From: Flavobacterium geliluteum | GTDB lineage: Bacteria; Bacteroidota; Bacteroidia; Flavobacteriales; Flavobacteriaceae | Assembly: GCF_017948595.1 (NCBI RefSeq) | Contig: NZ_JAGFBV010000017.1 | Span: 39,675 to 103,674, forward strand | Direction: 5' to 3' | Length of the DNA stretch: 64,000 nt | Part shown: positions 25,332-35,054 of the stretch, piece after piece | How positions within the stretch are numbered: the stretch's first letter is position 1 | Layout of the letters: the number at the start of each line of letters is the position of its first letter | Made by a program: the position numbers and the translations under genes | Notes under the pieces: model-generated | The model's input: the letters and a program-made list of their open reading frames with translations, nothing else | Databases searched by the model: none | What the model was told of the DNA's origin: nothing

Positions 25332-27440
25332 TTACTTTTTCGGTAAAGCTTTAAATCCCATATTATAAAGTGTGAACGCCTGAATGTCTACATTTTCTTG
25401 AATAGTTGCAGCAACAGATTTTCCTGCTCCGTGACCCGCTTTTACATCAATACGGATTAAAACAGGATGTTCTCCTTCTTGTTTTTCTTGCAATTCGGCA
25501 GCAAATTTAAAACTATGCGCAGGCACTACACGATCGTCGTGGTCACCGGTAGTTACCATTGTTGCTGGGTAATGTGTTCCTTTTTTTACATTTTGAACAG
25601 GAGAATACCCTTTAAGATATTGAAACATTTCTTTGCTGTCCTGTGCGGTTCCGTAATCATAAGCCCAACCTGCGCCTGCTGTAAAAGTATGGTAACGCAA
25701 CATATCCATAACGCCTACTGCTGGCAATGCTACCTTCATTAAATCTGGACGTTGTGTCATGGTTGCTCCAACCAATAATCCTCCGTTTGAACCGCCTCGA
25801 ATGGCTAAGAAATCAGATGAAGTGTATTTTTGAGCAATCAGATATTCCGCAGCAGCGATGAAATCATCAAATACATTTTGTTTTTGCAATTTGGTTCCAG
25901 CATCATGCCATTTTTTGCCGTATTCGCCGCCACCTCTTAAATTGGCAACTGCGTAAACACCGCCATTTTCCATCCAAACTGCATTGGCAATACTAAAACT
26001 TGGTGTTAGGCTGATATTAAATCCGCCATAACCATAAAGTATCGTTGGGTTTTTTCCATCTAATTTTGTTCCTTTTTTATAAGTGATAATCATCGGAATT
26101 TTTGTTCCGTCTTTTGATGTATAAAAAACTTGTTTTGACTCGTAATCATCACTTTTAAAATCAACTTTTGGTTTTTGATAGATTGCTGATTTTCCAGATT
26201 TTGGTTCAAGCGAAAATATGGTTCCCGGAGTTGTATAGTTGGTAAAACTGTAATATAATGTTTTCTCTTCTTTCTTTCCTCCAAATCCACTGGCTGTTCC
26301 TACGGCAGGAAGTTTGATTTCGCGGATCAATTTACCGCTGTAATCATATTGCTGAACTAATGAAACGGCATCTTTGGTATAATTGGCAAAAAAGAATCCA
26401 CCGCCTGTTGAAGGCGATAAAATATTTTGAGTTTCCGGAATAAAATCTTTCCAGTTTTCCGGTTTAGGGTTGCTTACATCAACAATTACCACGCGTTTAT
26501 TAGGAGCGTTTAAATCGGTTTCGATAAACAATTTACTTCCTTCATTTTCGATAATCGAGTTGTCGCTGTTAAAATTATCAACGATCGTAACAATCGGACT
26601 TTCAGGATTTTTTAAGTCTTTAATATATAATTCATTCCCATAAGTAGAATTAGAGGCCGAAATGACCAAATAGCGATCTTCTTCGGTTACATAACCGCCC
26701 ACGTATCTGCGTTTTTGGTCGGCTCCAAAAATAACTTTATCCTCTTTTTGAGAAGTTCCTAATTGATGAAAATACAATTTGTGCTGGTCGGTTTTGGCAG
26801 ATAACTCACTTCCTTTTGGTTTTTCGTAACTTGAGTAATAAAAACCTTCGTTTCCTCGCCATGAAATGCCACTAAATTTTACATCTACGAGCGTGTCTTC
26901 CAAAACTTTTTTAGACAAAGCGTCAATAATAATCACTTTTCTCCAGTCGCTTCCGCCTTCAGAGATGGCGTATGCTGCTTTTGTTCCGTCTTTAGAAAAA
27001 TCCAATCCTCCTAGTGAAGTTGTCCCGTCCTTAGAAAAGGTATTGGGGTCTAAAAACATTTCTTCTTTGCCGTTTTTGTCTTTTCTGTAAATCACAGACT
27101 GATTTTGAAGACCGTTATTTTTAGAAAAATAAGTAAATTTTCCTTCGGTAAATGGAGCGCTTATTTTTTCGTAATTCCACAGTTTTTCCATGCGGGTTTT
27201 TAGTGCATTTCTAAACGGAATTTTATCCAAATAAGCATAAGTAACTTCGTTTTGAGCCTTTACCCAAGCTCCGGTTTCGGCAGATTTATCATCTTCCAGC
27301 CATCGAAAAGGATCCGCTACTTTGGTGTCAAAATAAACATCTACAGTTGTTCCTTTTTTAGTTTCCGGGTATTGTATTTTGTTTTGTCCAAACGAAACTC
27401 CTACGGTTGTGATTGCCATTATAAGAATTGTTTTTTTCAT
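25332..27440 (-). CDS. Prolyl oligopeptidase family S9 serine peptidase, secreted
   Basis: Cleaves proline-containing oligopeptides outside the cytoplasm. I place the start at 27440 ([19 protein letters not shown]), which gives a clean signal peptide and 701 aa; an upstream TTG start would add 11 residues with no signal character. The N-terminal domain is a seven-bladed beta-propeller ([18 protein letters not shown] at its start). The C-terminal alpha/beta hydrolase has the nucleophile motif RGGSNGGLL, the Asp in [12 protein letters not shown] and the His in KAGHGAGK. The length equals that of characterised flavobacterial prolyl endopeptidases. It is monocistronic, with its own terminator. 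Confidence 0.95.
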   Translation of the reverse strand: MKKTILIMAITTVGVSFGQNKIQYPETKKGTTVDVYFDTKVADPFRWLEDDKSAETGAWVKAQNEVTYAYLDKIPFRNALKTRMEKLWNYEKISAPFTEGKFTYFSKNNGLQNQSVIYRKDKNGKEEMFLDPNTFSKDGTTSLGGLDFSKDGTKAAYAISEGGSDWRKVIIIDALSKKVLEDTLVDVKFSGISWRGNEGFYYSSYEKPKGSELSAKTDQHKLYFHQLGTSQKEDKVIFGADQKRRYVGGYVTEEDRYLVISASNSTYGNELYIKDLKNPESPIVTIVDNFNSDNSIIENEGSKLFIETDLNAPNKRVVIVDVSNPKPENWKDFIPETQNILSPSTGGGFFFANYTKDAVSLVQQYDYSGKLIREIKLPAVGTASGFGGKKEEKTLYYSFTNYTTPGTIFSLEPKSGKSAIYQKPKVDFKSDDYESKQVFYTSKDGTKIPMIITYKKGTKLDGKNPTILYGYGGFNISLTPSFSIANAVWMENGGVYAVANLRGGGEYGKKWHDAGTKLQKQNVFDDFIAAAEYLIAQKYTSSDFLAIRGGSNGGLLVGATMTQRPDLMKVALPAVGVMDMLRYHTFTAGAGWAYDYGTAQDSKEMFQYLKGYSPVQNVKKGTHYPATMVTTGDHDDRVVPAHSFKFAAELQEKQEGEHPVLIRIDVKAGHGAGKSVAATIQENVDIQAFTLYNMGFKALPKK

Positions 27441-27493
27441 AGTTAAAGTATATGGTTCTAACAAAAATAGCACTTTTTGTGAGCATTAAAAAA

Positions 27494-27592
27494 TTAACCG
27501 CAAAGTGTGCCACAGAAATTAACGCAAAGTTCGCCAAGTTTTTTTCTGACTTTGTGAACCTTGCGAAAAAACTTTGCGCTCTTTGCGGTTAA
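27494..27592. repeat. Inverted repeat between TonB receptor and S9 peptidase genes
   Basis: Perfect 12-bp outer arms (TTAACCGCAAAG, 27494-27505, with 27581-27592) enclose further CGCAAAG words that also pair. It lies 7 bases from the TonB receptor stop and fills the gap between the two leftward genes. Confidence 0.75.
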
Positions 27593-27599
27593 ACAAAAA

Positions 27600-29807
27600 T
27601 TACAAGTTGAAATTCACTCCCAAAACAATATTTCTTCCAATGTTCGGAATACCGTCTGTTTTTAATCTGGAAAGATGTGCAATATAATTTTCGTCGAATA
27701 AATTGTTTCCGTTTAAGCTCAAATCAAAGGCAGTTTTTCCTAGTTTTACTGTTCCTCCAAAACCTAAATTAACCAACGTATATCCTTTTGAAGCCGTTTC
27801 GAAACCACTAACATTTTTCTGGTCGAATGTTGAAGAAACATTCAGGGAAGCATAACCTTCTTTGAACCAATTTTTGATATTAAACTCGGTTCTCAGTGTG
27901 TTGTTCCAATTATTGGCAGGAATTAATGGCAGATAATCGTTGTTGTCTTTTTTTCCGGTTACGGTTTCAAAACTAGTTTCAAAATGCAACCAATCTAATG
28001 GATGTGGGTGAAAATGAAACCCAACTTCTCCTCCATATAATTTGGCATTGTCTTGAGTATAAGCAAAAACATCATTGGCGTCTAAAACTTCACCTGTTGG
28101 CGCTGTATAAATGTAATTGTTGATGTGGTTGTAAAATCCGTTTACGAAAAACTCAAAGTGAGAGTTTTTATATTCTAAGTTCAAATCAGTCTGAACGTTT
28201 TGTTCGGTTTTCAAATCAGCATTTCCGATTTCGTATCGATTTGTGCCTTCGTGAACACCGTTTGAAGTCAATTCGGCCAAGTTAGGCGCTCTAAATCCGG
28301 TAGCAACATTCAATCGAAGAGTAAGATCTTTCGTAAAATTTGTTTTGTAGCCTAGCGAAGCATTAAAACTTTCAAAAGATTTGTCTAAAGGAGAAAAATA
28401 GCCTTCTTCGCCTTCAATTCCGTTTGCTTCCGAGGTAATACTTCTGTTGTCAAAACGCAATCCTGCCTGCAAAACGTTACTATTCCATTCGTAATTAGCT
28501 GTTCCAAACACACCAAAATCATTGGTTGTTGCGTTTGGAATCAAGTATTCTTCGCCAAGATTTTCATTGGTTTGATGCATTCCCTGCACACCCACAATAG
28601 TTTCAATTTTACCCAGTTTAGGAAAATGATATTTTGCATTATAATTAAATGTTTTCAATTTCATGCGTAAAGCAGCATCGTTGCTGTCTTCAAATTCGCT
28701 TCGATCATTGGCGATGTATCCTAAATCAACATCTAGTTTTGAGTTTTCAAAAAAGATAACATTGTTCAAACTCAATAAATGATTAAAAATTCCTTGTCTC
28801 GGGAATAAGGTATTCTTGCTTGAAGATTGCTCTCCAATTCCATCCTCCGGTATTCCGATGTCTAATTTATTGTAGTTGTATCTCAAAACACTTGAAAAAG
28901 TAGCATTGCTGTAGCCAACACCTGTTTTAAAATCGGTTTCGTTGTAACGTGAATTGGTAACACGATCACCATCGGCAATTTTGTAGTCAGAATGGGTATT
29001 GAAGGCACCTCTGGCTAGAAATTTCCAGTTATCTGTAGATGTTTTCAAGCCAATAGAAGAGTTGCTTCCTTGTGTATTGGTAAAATATTTTTGGCTAAAA
29101 TTGGCTTTAAAAGTATTGGCATCTGCAAATTTCTCAGGATTAAAATACAAAACACCTCCTAAAGCGTCCGACCCATACAACAAAGAAGCGGGGCCTTTGA
29201 TAACTTCAACACTTTCGATACCGGCATCGTTCAGACCTAGACCATGTTCATCGCCAAATTGTTGATTTTCAATACGAACTCCTTGTGAATATACCAAAAC
29301 TCGATTTCCGCTAAGACCGCGAATCACCGGTTTTCCGATAGAAGTTCCAGTAGAAATTTGTGAAACGCCCGGAATCGTAGCCAGTCCTTCGATTAAAGTT
29401 GATGTTCCTTTTTGTTGTAATGTTTTAATGCTTTCATGCTCTACTTTCATTACGTTCTGCGATTGCAATTTGTTAAAAGGTGTCGATACAATCACTTCGT
29501 CCATCTCCAAAATAGACTCTTCCAGTGTAATATCCAGCGTGTTTTCTTTTAATAATTTCGGGATAGTTTTGTTTACAGATGCATATCCAACATAGGTAAA
29601 ACTCAATCGCAATACTCCATTTGGTAAGTTGCTAAATTCGTATTTTCCATTTTGGTCAGTTGTAGTTCCTTTATGCAATTCAGATGCGTAAACAGATACG
29701 CCTGGTAATGGTTGATTCTGAGAATCAGTTACAGTTCCTGAAAGAGAATTTTGTGCAGAAACAAGGGTAGTGAACCCTAAAATAAGGGCAAATATTATTT
29801 TTTTCAT
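27600..29807 (-). CDS. TonB-dependent receptor, probably metal-related
   Basis: Outer-membrane active-transport receptor of 735 aa. It has a signal peptide (ending TTLVSAQ), then a CarbopepD-regulatory-like domain (SGTVTDSQNQPLPGVSVYAS), a plug domain (GTSIGKPVIRGLSGNRVLVYSQ split over residues 150-172, VEVIKGPASLLYGSDALGGV) and a 22-strand barrel ending IVLGVNFNL. The plug loop GVRIENQQFGDEHGLGL and the His-containing loop FHFHPHPLDWLHFE resemble zinc/copper-type receptors more than siderophore receptors. The upstream His/Cys-rich secreted small protein supports a metal role, but the substrate is inference. Confidence 0.92.
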   Translation of the reverse strand: MKKIIFALILGFTTLVSAQNSLSGTVTDSQNQPLPGVSVYASELHKGTTTDQNGKYEFSNLPNGVLRLSFTYVGYASVNKTIPKLLKENTLDITLEESILEMDEVIVSTPFNKLQSQNVMKVEHESIKTLQQKGTSTLIEGLATIPGVSQISTGTSIGKPVIRGLSGNRVLVYSQGVRIENQQFGDEHGLGLNDAGIESVEVIKGPASLLYGSDALGGVLYFNPEKFADANTFKANFSQKYFTNTQGSNSSIGLKTSTDNWKFLARGAFNTHSDYKIADGDRVTNSRYNETDFKTGVGYSNATFSSVLRYNYNKLDIGIPEDGIGEQSSSKNTLFPRQGIFNHLLSLNNVIFFENSKLDVDLGYIANDRSEFEDSNDAALRMKLKTFNYNAKYHFPKLGKIETIVGVQGMHQTNENLGEEYLIPNATTNDFGVFGTANYEWNSNVLQAGLRFDNRSITSEANGIEGEEGYFSPLDKSFESFNASLGYKTNFTKDLTLRLNVATGFRAPNLAELTSNGVHEGTNRYEIGNADLKTEQNVQTDLNLEYKNSHFEFFVNGFYNHINNYIYTAPTGEVLDANDVFAYTQDNAKLYGGEVGFHFHPHPLDWLHFETSFETVTGKKDNNDYLPLIPANNWNNTLRTEFNIKNWFKEGYASLNVSSTFDQKNVSGFETASKGYTLVNLGFGGTVKLGKTAFDLSLNGNNLFDENYIAHLSRLKTDGIPNIGRNIVLGVNFNL

Positions 29808-29962
29808 TTGAAAATGATGCTATAGTTGAGTGATTTTTTTTAAAATTTAAATAAAAATAACAGCAAATCCAGTCAATCTTCATGAATATAAAGATTTACA
29901 AGAGGAACAGATTTTTTTAAATCAATTTAGTAAAAGTGTTTTTTTTTCGAATACATCGAAAT

Positions 29963-30316
29963 TTAAGCAATCACAGATGCCGGGGGACCACGCAACAAAT
30001 ACGCACTTGTTGAAAACGTTACTAGGTTTTCTGAAGCCGTAAAAAAGTAGGGGATGTCTTTGTGAAAAGTAGTAAATTCAAAATTAAAAACTTCAGGAAT
30101 AAGAGAGCTTCCAAAAGCAAAATGACACACATAGCATAACTCGTAATTGTGATGCTGATGCGTTATTCCACCTTGTTTTTTATCGTATTGATGGTGACAT
30201 TGTTGCTCAGAAAGTTGTTTTGCAGTGTGCTCATAACTATGCACGGACTGAAACAATATCGAACACAATATTGTTAGAGCCAAAGAAACACTTATTATGA
30301 GCTGCTTTCTTTTCAT
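29963..30316 (-). CDS. Small His/Cys-rich secreted protein upstream of the TonB receptor
   Basis: A 117-aa protein starting at the ATG at 30316 (MKRKQLIISVSLALT), with a signal/anchor helix to about residue 25. The mature region is rich in potential metal ligands: CHHQYDKKQGGITHQHHNYE followed by LCYVCHF (a CxxC pair). The C-terminus has a LRGPP motif. This pattern recalls DUF2946-type proteins found beside copper or zinc TonB receptors. It is co-directional with the receptor, 155 bases upstream. Function unproven; metal capture or sensing is inferred from ligand content and position. Confidence 0.75.
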   Translation of the reverse strand: MKRKQLIISVSLALTILCSILFQSVHSYEHTAKQLSEQQCHHQYDKKQGGITHQHHNYELCYVCHFAFGSSLIPEVFNFEFTTFHKDIPYFFTASENLVTFSTSAYLLRGPPASVIA

Positions 30317-30465
30317 GAAAGACAAAGGTATAAAAGAGCAATGATAAAAAGCTTCTTTTTTTTGAATATGAGCTTCTTTTATTAAAAATAATGTTACGAA
30401 TGCTTTATTTTGTAATGAAAAATAGAATAGTTGGCCTCAAATAGGTACTTAAACTAGCATTATAT

Positions 30466-30473
30466 TATATTTG
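30466..30473 (+). promoter_or_regulatory. Candidate -7 element for the PorT-like gene
   Basis: TATATTTG matches TAnnTTTG, 64 bases before the preferred ATG at 30538. No -33 TTG at proper spacing. Confidence 0.35.
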
Positions 30474-30537
30474 TATGTGAAATAAATCAACTTAAAAAAA
30501 CGTTTACTTGAAATCATTCTTAAAACCAAAATACGAT

Positions 30538-31245
30538 ATGCGATTATTTTTCAGTTGTTTGTTTCTAGTATCGTTTTTTAATGTTTTTTCGCAGGAAGAA
30601 ACTACGATTGCCGCAGAAACAAAACCAGTCGTTAAAATTGATTCGCTCTATCGTGAAGACCAATTTTATTTTTCGCTGATCTACAATTCGATAATGAAAT
30701 CTCCCGGAATGGCGCAAGATCGCTTTTCTGCGGGACTTTCTTTGGGTGTTTTAAGAGATATGCCTATCAATAAAGCAAGGACTTTTGCTGTTGCAACAGG
30801 TTTGGGTTTAAGTTATAAAAATTATTATCAAAACCTTGCAATTACAGGAACAAAAGACGCTCCCGAGTATAATGTGGTAAGTTATAATGATATAAGTACC
30901 AATAAATTTTATAGCTATTTGGTAGATGTCCCGATCGAATTTAGATGGCGCAATTCTACTCCCGAAAGCTACAAATTTTGGAGAATTTATGGCGGATTAA
31001 AATTGAGTTATGTATTGCAAAGTAAATCTGTTTTTAAAGGCCTTGTCGATCAAAACGTAAAAATTGTAAATAACAAGGATGTAAACAGATTTCAGTACGG
31101 AGCTTACATTTCTACGGGTTATAATACTTGGAATTTGTATGCCTGTTATTCTTTAAATTCACTTTTCAAATCTTCTGCGCGAACTCCAACCGAGCAAGTA
31201 GACATCCGGACTTTAAGCATGGGACTAATTTTTTATATTTTATAG
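30538..31245 (+). CDS. PorT-family outer-membrane beta-barrel protein
   Basis: An eight-stranded-type barrel of about 235 aa with signal peptide MRLFFSCLFLVSFFNVFSQ. A TTG start ten codons upstream (30508) is also open. Family-like segments are FYFSLIYNSIM, DRFSAGLSLGVLRDMPINK, VPIEFRWRNSTPESYKFWRIY and the final strand SMGLIFYIL. These resemble PorT/SprT, an outer-membrane component needed for type IX secretion, but Flavobacteriia often carry several PorT-like paralogues and no other T9SS gene is nearby. I therefore call the family, not the function. Its stop overlaps the convergent neighbour by 6 bases. Confidence 0.8.
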   Translation: MRLFFSCLFLVSFFNVFSQEETTIAAETKPVVKIDSLYREDQFYFSLIYNSIMKSPGMAQDRFSAGLSLGVLRDMPINKARTFAVATGLGLSYKNYYQNLAITGTKDAPEYNVVSYNDISTNKFYSYLVDVPIEFRWRNSTPESYKFWRIYGGLKLSYVLQSKSVFKGLVDQNVKIVNNKDVNRFQYGAYISTGYNTWNLYACYSLNSLFKSSARTPTEQVDIRTLSMGLIFYIL

Positions 31246-31845
31246 CCATAAATATAAAAAAAGCAATTGTGGAAGTATACCAATTGCGGTACCTATAGAC
31301 AATTCGTTACTTGTATGTGCCTCCATCACCAATCGGGATGAAGCCACAAGGCCACTCAGCAAAATCACAAAAGCCGACCAGTAAGGATTGTGCATTTGCA
31401 AATGAATATTTAATCCGATTACAAAGATTGCAAGGCCGCTCATCGACATCATGTGCAAGCTGGCTTTTATTTTAAAAAAAGTACAAATCAACGCCAAAAT
31501 AGTACTGAACAATGCTCCCAGAAAAAAGAAATGAAGCTCAGGATATCGCGTAATAACAATGCTTCTCTTTACCAATAAAATAAACAAAAAACACTGAAGA
31601 ACCAGTGGTATTCGTCGTTGTGATGTTTCATGAATCATTATTGATTTTACATTTCCAGTCGATTTTAACAATAAGAAAAAGAGTATTGGAACAAAAAAGG
31701 TAATGATCAGAATTTGAAAAAGAACATAATATTTTTCCTGATTCGCAAAAGCATCTCCTTTGCAAAAAAGATAAAATAAAGTGGCGTACATCGAGATAAA
31801 AACGGGATGCAAGACATAGGAGAATAGCGGTAAAATTCTTTTCAA
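31240..31845 (-). CDS. Integral membrane protein with PAP2-like motifs
   Basis: A 201-aa protein with about six membrane helices. In its second half it has KASLHMMSMSGL (near residue 127) and SSRLVMEAHTSNELSIG (near residue 168), which resemble the phosphatase motifs SGH and SR-x5-H-x3-D of PAP2 lipid phosphatases, though the final Asp is replaced. It may therefore be a PAP2-derived lipid phosphatase or a non-catalytic relative. It is divergent from the murF-alr gene, which would fit a role in envelope lipid-carrier metabolism, but that is inference. Confidence 0.7.
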   Translation of the reverse strand: MKRILPLFSYVLHPVFISMYATLFYLFCKGDAFANQEKYYVLFQILIITFFVPILFFLLLKSTGNVKSIMIHETSQRRIPLVLQCFLFILLVKRSIVITRYPELHFFFLGALFSTILALICTFFKIKASLHMMSMSGLAIFVIGLNIHLQMHNPYWSAFVILLSGLVASSRLVMEAHTSNELSIGTAIGILPQLLFLYLWL

Positions 31846-31952
31846 AACACTTAAATTTGGAGGTGTTCCACAAATATAATCAAATATAAATACAGATTTG
31901 CAAACGTTATATTTTTTAAGAAAATCACAACCTTTTTCTAGCGGTAATGTTT

Positions 31953-31960
31953 TAAATTTG
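31953..31960 (+). promoter_or_regulatory. Candidate -7 element for murF-alr
   Basis: TAAATTTG matches TAnnTTTG, 19 bases before the start codon. No -33 TTG in range. Confidence 0.35.
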
Positions 31961-31979
31961 ACAAAAAGAATTTTCTAAA

Positions 31980-34448
31980 ATGAGCCTAAATTCAAAAAAT
32001 CTTATCCAAATTCTCCATGCCGAATGGATCGGTTCTAAAGCGGATGTTTTGATAGACAATATCTCAATTGATAGTCGTTCGTTGCAAAACGGAGCCAATA
32101 CTTTGTTTTTTGCCTTGTCTGGTGTCAATAACGATGCGCATTTATATATTTTGGATCTCATAGAAAAAGGAGTTCAGAATTTTGTCGTTCGCCATGTTCC
32201 AGAGGATTGTGCGGGGAAAGCCAATTTTTTAGTAGTCAATGATACCGTGACTGCGTTGCAGCAATTTGCAGGTTATTATCGCAATCTTTTTCATTTCCCT
32301 ATTATCGGATTGACTGGAAGCAATGGTAAAACGATAGTAAAAGAGTGGCTTAATTTTTTGCTCAGCCCAGATTACAACATTATCAGAAGCCCAAAAAGTT
32401 ACAATTCGCAAGTGGGTGTTCCGCTGTCTGTTGTGGCAATTAACGAAAAACATAATTTAGGAATTTTTGAAGCCGGAATTTCAACGGTTGATGAAATGAC
32501 AAAACTTGAAAACATGATTAAACCCAACATCGGGGTTTTGACGAATATTGGTTCTGCTCATGATGAAGGTTTTTTGAATTTAGTACAAAAAATAGACGAA
32601 AAACTGCTTTTGTTCAAAGAAAGTGAGGTCATTATTTATCAGAAAAATGAAGTGGTAGATTCTTGTCTGTCACAATTTTCGGCTGAGTATATGGTAAATT
32701 CGAGAGTCCTTTTTTCTTGGAGTTTTACAGATAAAAAGGCAACTGTTTTTATTCTAAAAAAAGAAAATAAAAGTGAGAGTACTGTAATTCAATACCAATA
32801 TAAAGGAGAAAAGTTTGATCTCGAAATTCCGTTTCTGGATTCGGCATCGGTAGAAAACAGCATTACTTGTTTGCTGGTTTTGCTTTATTTAAAATATGAT
32901 TCTGCTACAATTCAGGGCAGGATGCAATTGCTGTATCCGGTTGAAATGCGTTTGGCTGTCAAAAATGGGGTTCATAATTGTAGTGTTATTGACGATAGTT
33001 ATAGTTCTGATTTTCAGTCGTTAAAAATTGCTTTGGACTTTTTAGAAAGTCAAAAAAAGAATTCAAAAAAGACGGTCATTTTATCAGATATTTTACAAAG
33101 CGGATTTTCGAATGAAGAATTGTACACAAAAGTTGCGCATTTAATTGCCGCTAATAAAGTCAGTAGAATCATCGGGATTGGTGAAACAATAAGTTCTTTT
33201 AAAGAGAAATTTTCCAATATCACGACTTTTCAAAATACAGCAGATTTTATCACGCATTTTGAAAGTTTGGCATTTGCCAATGAAACCATTTTGATAAAAG
33301 GCGCCAGAGCTTTTCAATTTGAAGAAATTGTAGCGCTGCTGGAGGAGAAAACTCATGAAACGATTTTAGAAATTAATTTAGATTCGATCAGTCACAATTT
33401 AAATTTTTTTAAATCAAAATTAGGTCAAAAGATTAAAATAATGGTCATGGTAAAGGCTTTCGGTTACGGAAACGGAGGTTTGGAAATTGCCAAATTATTA
33501 GAACATCATAAAGTAGATTATTTGGGTGTGGCTTTCGCCGATGAGGGAATTTCGCTTAAAAATGGCGGAATAAAGTTGCCTATTATGGTATTAAATCCCG
33601 AATCTACCAGTTTTCCTTCGATTATTCAATATCATTTAGAACCAGAAATTTACAGTATAAAAGGTTTGAATTCGTTCTTGAAAATCGCTCAGGAAAAAAA
33701 ATTAAAAGAATATCCAATTCATATAAAATTAGATACGGGGATGCATCGTTTGGGTTTTGAAGAAAATAATCTTGACGAACTTGTCGCCACTTTAAAAGGA
33801 AATACTACCGTTCGCATTCAGAGTATTTTGTCGCACATGGCCACAAGTGATGAGGCTAAACATTATGATTTTGCAAATTCGCAGATTCAATTGTTCGAAA
33901 AATTATCTTCTAAGTTAATGAATGAGCTGAACGTAAAACCAATTCGTCATATTTTGAATACTTCCGGAATTAGTAATTTTCCAGATGCTCAGTACGATAT
34001 GGTGCGTTTAGGAATTGGCTTGTACGGAGTTTCGAATGATGCTGCAGAGCAGAAATACCTCGAAAATGTAGGTACTCTAAAGTCTGTAATTTCTCAGGTT
34101 CGTTCGATCCCTGCAGGAGATAGCGTAGGGTACGGTCGCCGTTTTATGGCTCAAAAAATCACTAAAATTGCCACGATACCAATTGGTTATGCAGACGGAA
34201 TATCACGTTTGTGGGGTAATGAAGTAGGATATGTAATGATAAAAAACCAAAAAGCGCCCATAGTTGGGAGTATTTGCATGGATATGTTGATGGTCAATGT
34301 TACTGAAATTGATTGTAAAGAAGGAGATGCTGTCATTATTTTTGGAGAAAATCCAACAGTTATCGAAATCGCCAAAGCTTTAAAAACAATTCCGTATGAA
34401 ATCTTGACCAGTATCTCTCAGCGAGTTAAACGTGTATTTTTTAGATAG
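31980..34448 (+). CDS. murF: Bifunctional MurF ligase / alanine racemase
   Basis: Fusion of 822 aa combining two steps of peptidoglycan precursor synthesis. Residues 1-450 are a Mur ligase adding D-Ala-D-Ala to UDP-MurNAc-tripeptide, with the P-loop GLTGSNGKT (about residue 112). Residues 455-822 are a PLP-dependent alanine racemase making D-alanine, with the PLP-binding Lys in VMVKAFGYGNG, a PLP-contacting HMATSDEA region and the second catalytic Tyr in the GYADGISR/VGYVMI region. The MurF-Alr fusion is characteristic of Bacteroidota. Some ligase residues vary (GKTIVKEW where GKTTTK is common), but the fold is complete. It stands as a single gene upstream of mscL. Confidence 0.95.
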   Translation: MSLNSKNLIQILHAEWIGSKADVLIDNISIDSRSLQNGANTLFFALSGVNNDAHLYILDLIEKGVQNFVVRHVPEDCAGKANFLVVNDTVTALQQFAGYYRNLFHFPIIGLTGSNGKTIVKEWLNFLLSPDYNIIRSPKSYNSQVGVPLSVVAINEKHNLGIFEAGISTVDEMTKLENMIKPNIGVLTNIGSAHDEGFLNLVQKIDEKLLLFKESEVIIYQKNEVVDSCLSQFSAEYMVNSRVLFSWSFTDKKATVFILKKENKSESTVIQYQYKGEKFDLEIPFLDSASVENSITCLLVLLYLKYDSATIQGRMQLLYPVEMRLAVKNGVHNCSVIDDSYSSDFQSLKIALDFLESQKKNSKKTVILSDILQSGFSNEELYTKVAHLIAANKVSRIIGIGETISSFKEKFSNITTFQNTADFITHFESLAFANETILIKGARAFQFEEIVALLEEKTHETILEINLDSISHNLNFFKSKLGQKIKIMVMVKAFGYGNGGLEIAKLLEHHKVDYLGVAFADEGISLKNGGIKLPIMVLNPESTSFPSIIQYHLEPEIYSIKGLNSFLKIAQEKKLKEYPIHIKLDTGMHRLGFEENNLDELVATLKGNTTVRIQSILSHMATSDEAKHYDFANSQIQLFEKLSSKLMNELNVKPIRHILNTSGISNFPDAQYDMVRLGIGLYGVSNDAAEQKYLENVGTLKSVISQVRSIPAGDSVGYGRRFMAQKITKIATIPIGYADGISRLWGNEVGYVMIKNQKAPIVGSICMDMLMVNVTEIDCKEGDAVIIFGENPTVIEIAKALKTIPYEILTSISQRVKRVFFR

Positions 34449-34456
34449 AAATGAAT

Positions 34457-34484
34457 TTGTTTTTTATAGATATTCTTATATTTG
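34457..34484 (+). promoter_or_regulatory. mscL promoter
   Basis: TTG (34457-34459), a 17-base spacer and TATATTTG (34477-34484) match the flavobacterial consensus in both boxes. The start codon is 31 bases downstream. Confidence 0.75.
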
Positions 34485-34515
34485 AGAATTATTACTAACT
34501 AAAAATTAATGAATT

Positions 34516-34890
34516 ATGGGGATTTTCTCTGAATTTAAGGAATTTGCGATGAAAGGCAACGTGGTTGACCTGGCTGTGGGGGTTATCATTGGAGCTGCAT
34601 TTGGTAAAATTGTAAGCTCATTTATTGAAAATGTGATTACTCCGTTGCTATTAAAGCCAGCGCTAGATGCGGCACATTTGTCTAAAATTGAAGATTTATC
34701 TGCTTTTGGGGGTGTAAAATATGGTTTGTTTCTATCAGCAGTCATTAACTTTTTGATCGTTGCTTTTATATTATTTTTAATTATAAAAGGAATAAATGCC
34801 ACCAAGAAAAAAGAAGTTGGACCAGAAGTACCTGCTGGACCAACTCAAGAAGAGTTACTAACGCAAATTAGAGATTTGCTAAAAAAATAA
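34516..34890 (+). CDS. mscL: Large-conductance mechanosensitive channel
   Basis: Inner-membrane emergency valve that opens under hypo-osmotic membrane tension. The 124-aa length is typical. TM1 contains the pore signature GNVVDLAVGVIIGAAFG (residues 15-31), TM2 spans about residues 72-95 (FLIVAFILFLII), and the charged C-terminal helix (EELLTQIRDLLKK) is present. It has its own consensus promoter and a terminator-like hairpin, so it is independent of murF-alr. Confidence 0.96.
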   Translation: MGIFSEFKEFAMKGNVVDLAVGVIIGAAFGKIVSSFIENVITPLLLKPALDAAHLSKIEDLSAFGGVKYGLFLSAVINFLIVAFILFLIIKGINATKKKEVGPEVPAGPTQEELLTQIRDLLKK

Positions 34891-34912
34891 TTCCGCGACA
34901 TTATGTCTAACT

Positions 34913-34942
34913 AAACCGTTGCTTAATTGGGGCGGTTTTTTT
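34913..34942 (+). terminator. Terminator after mscL
   Basis: A short AAACCG/CGGTTT stem with a long loop, followed by seven T, 23 bases after the mscL stop. Weaker stem than the other terminators here. Confidence 0.6.
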
Positions 34943-35054
34943 ACATTTGTTTCATTTGTAACATTTTGTTATTTTTTGTGAATCGAATGGTTTTCGCTTT
35001 TATTATTATTACTTTTGTCATCTAAAGTAAAAATTCATAATAAAAAATATAAAA

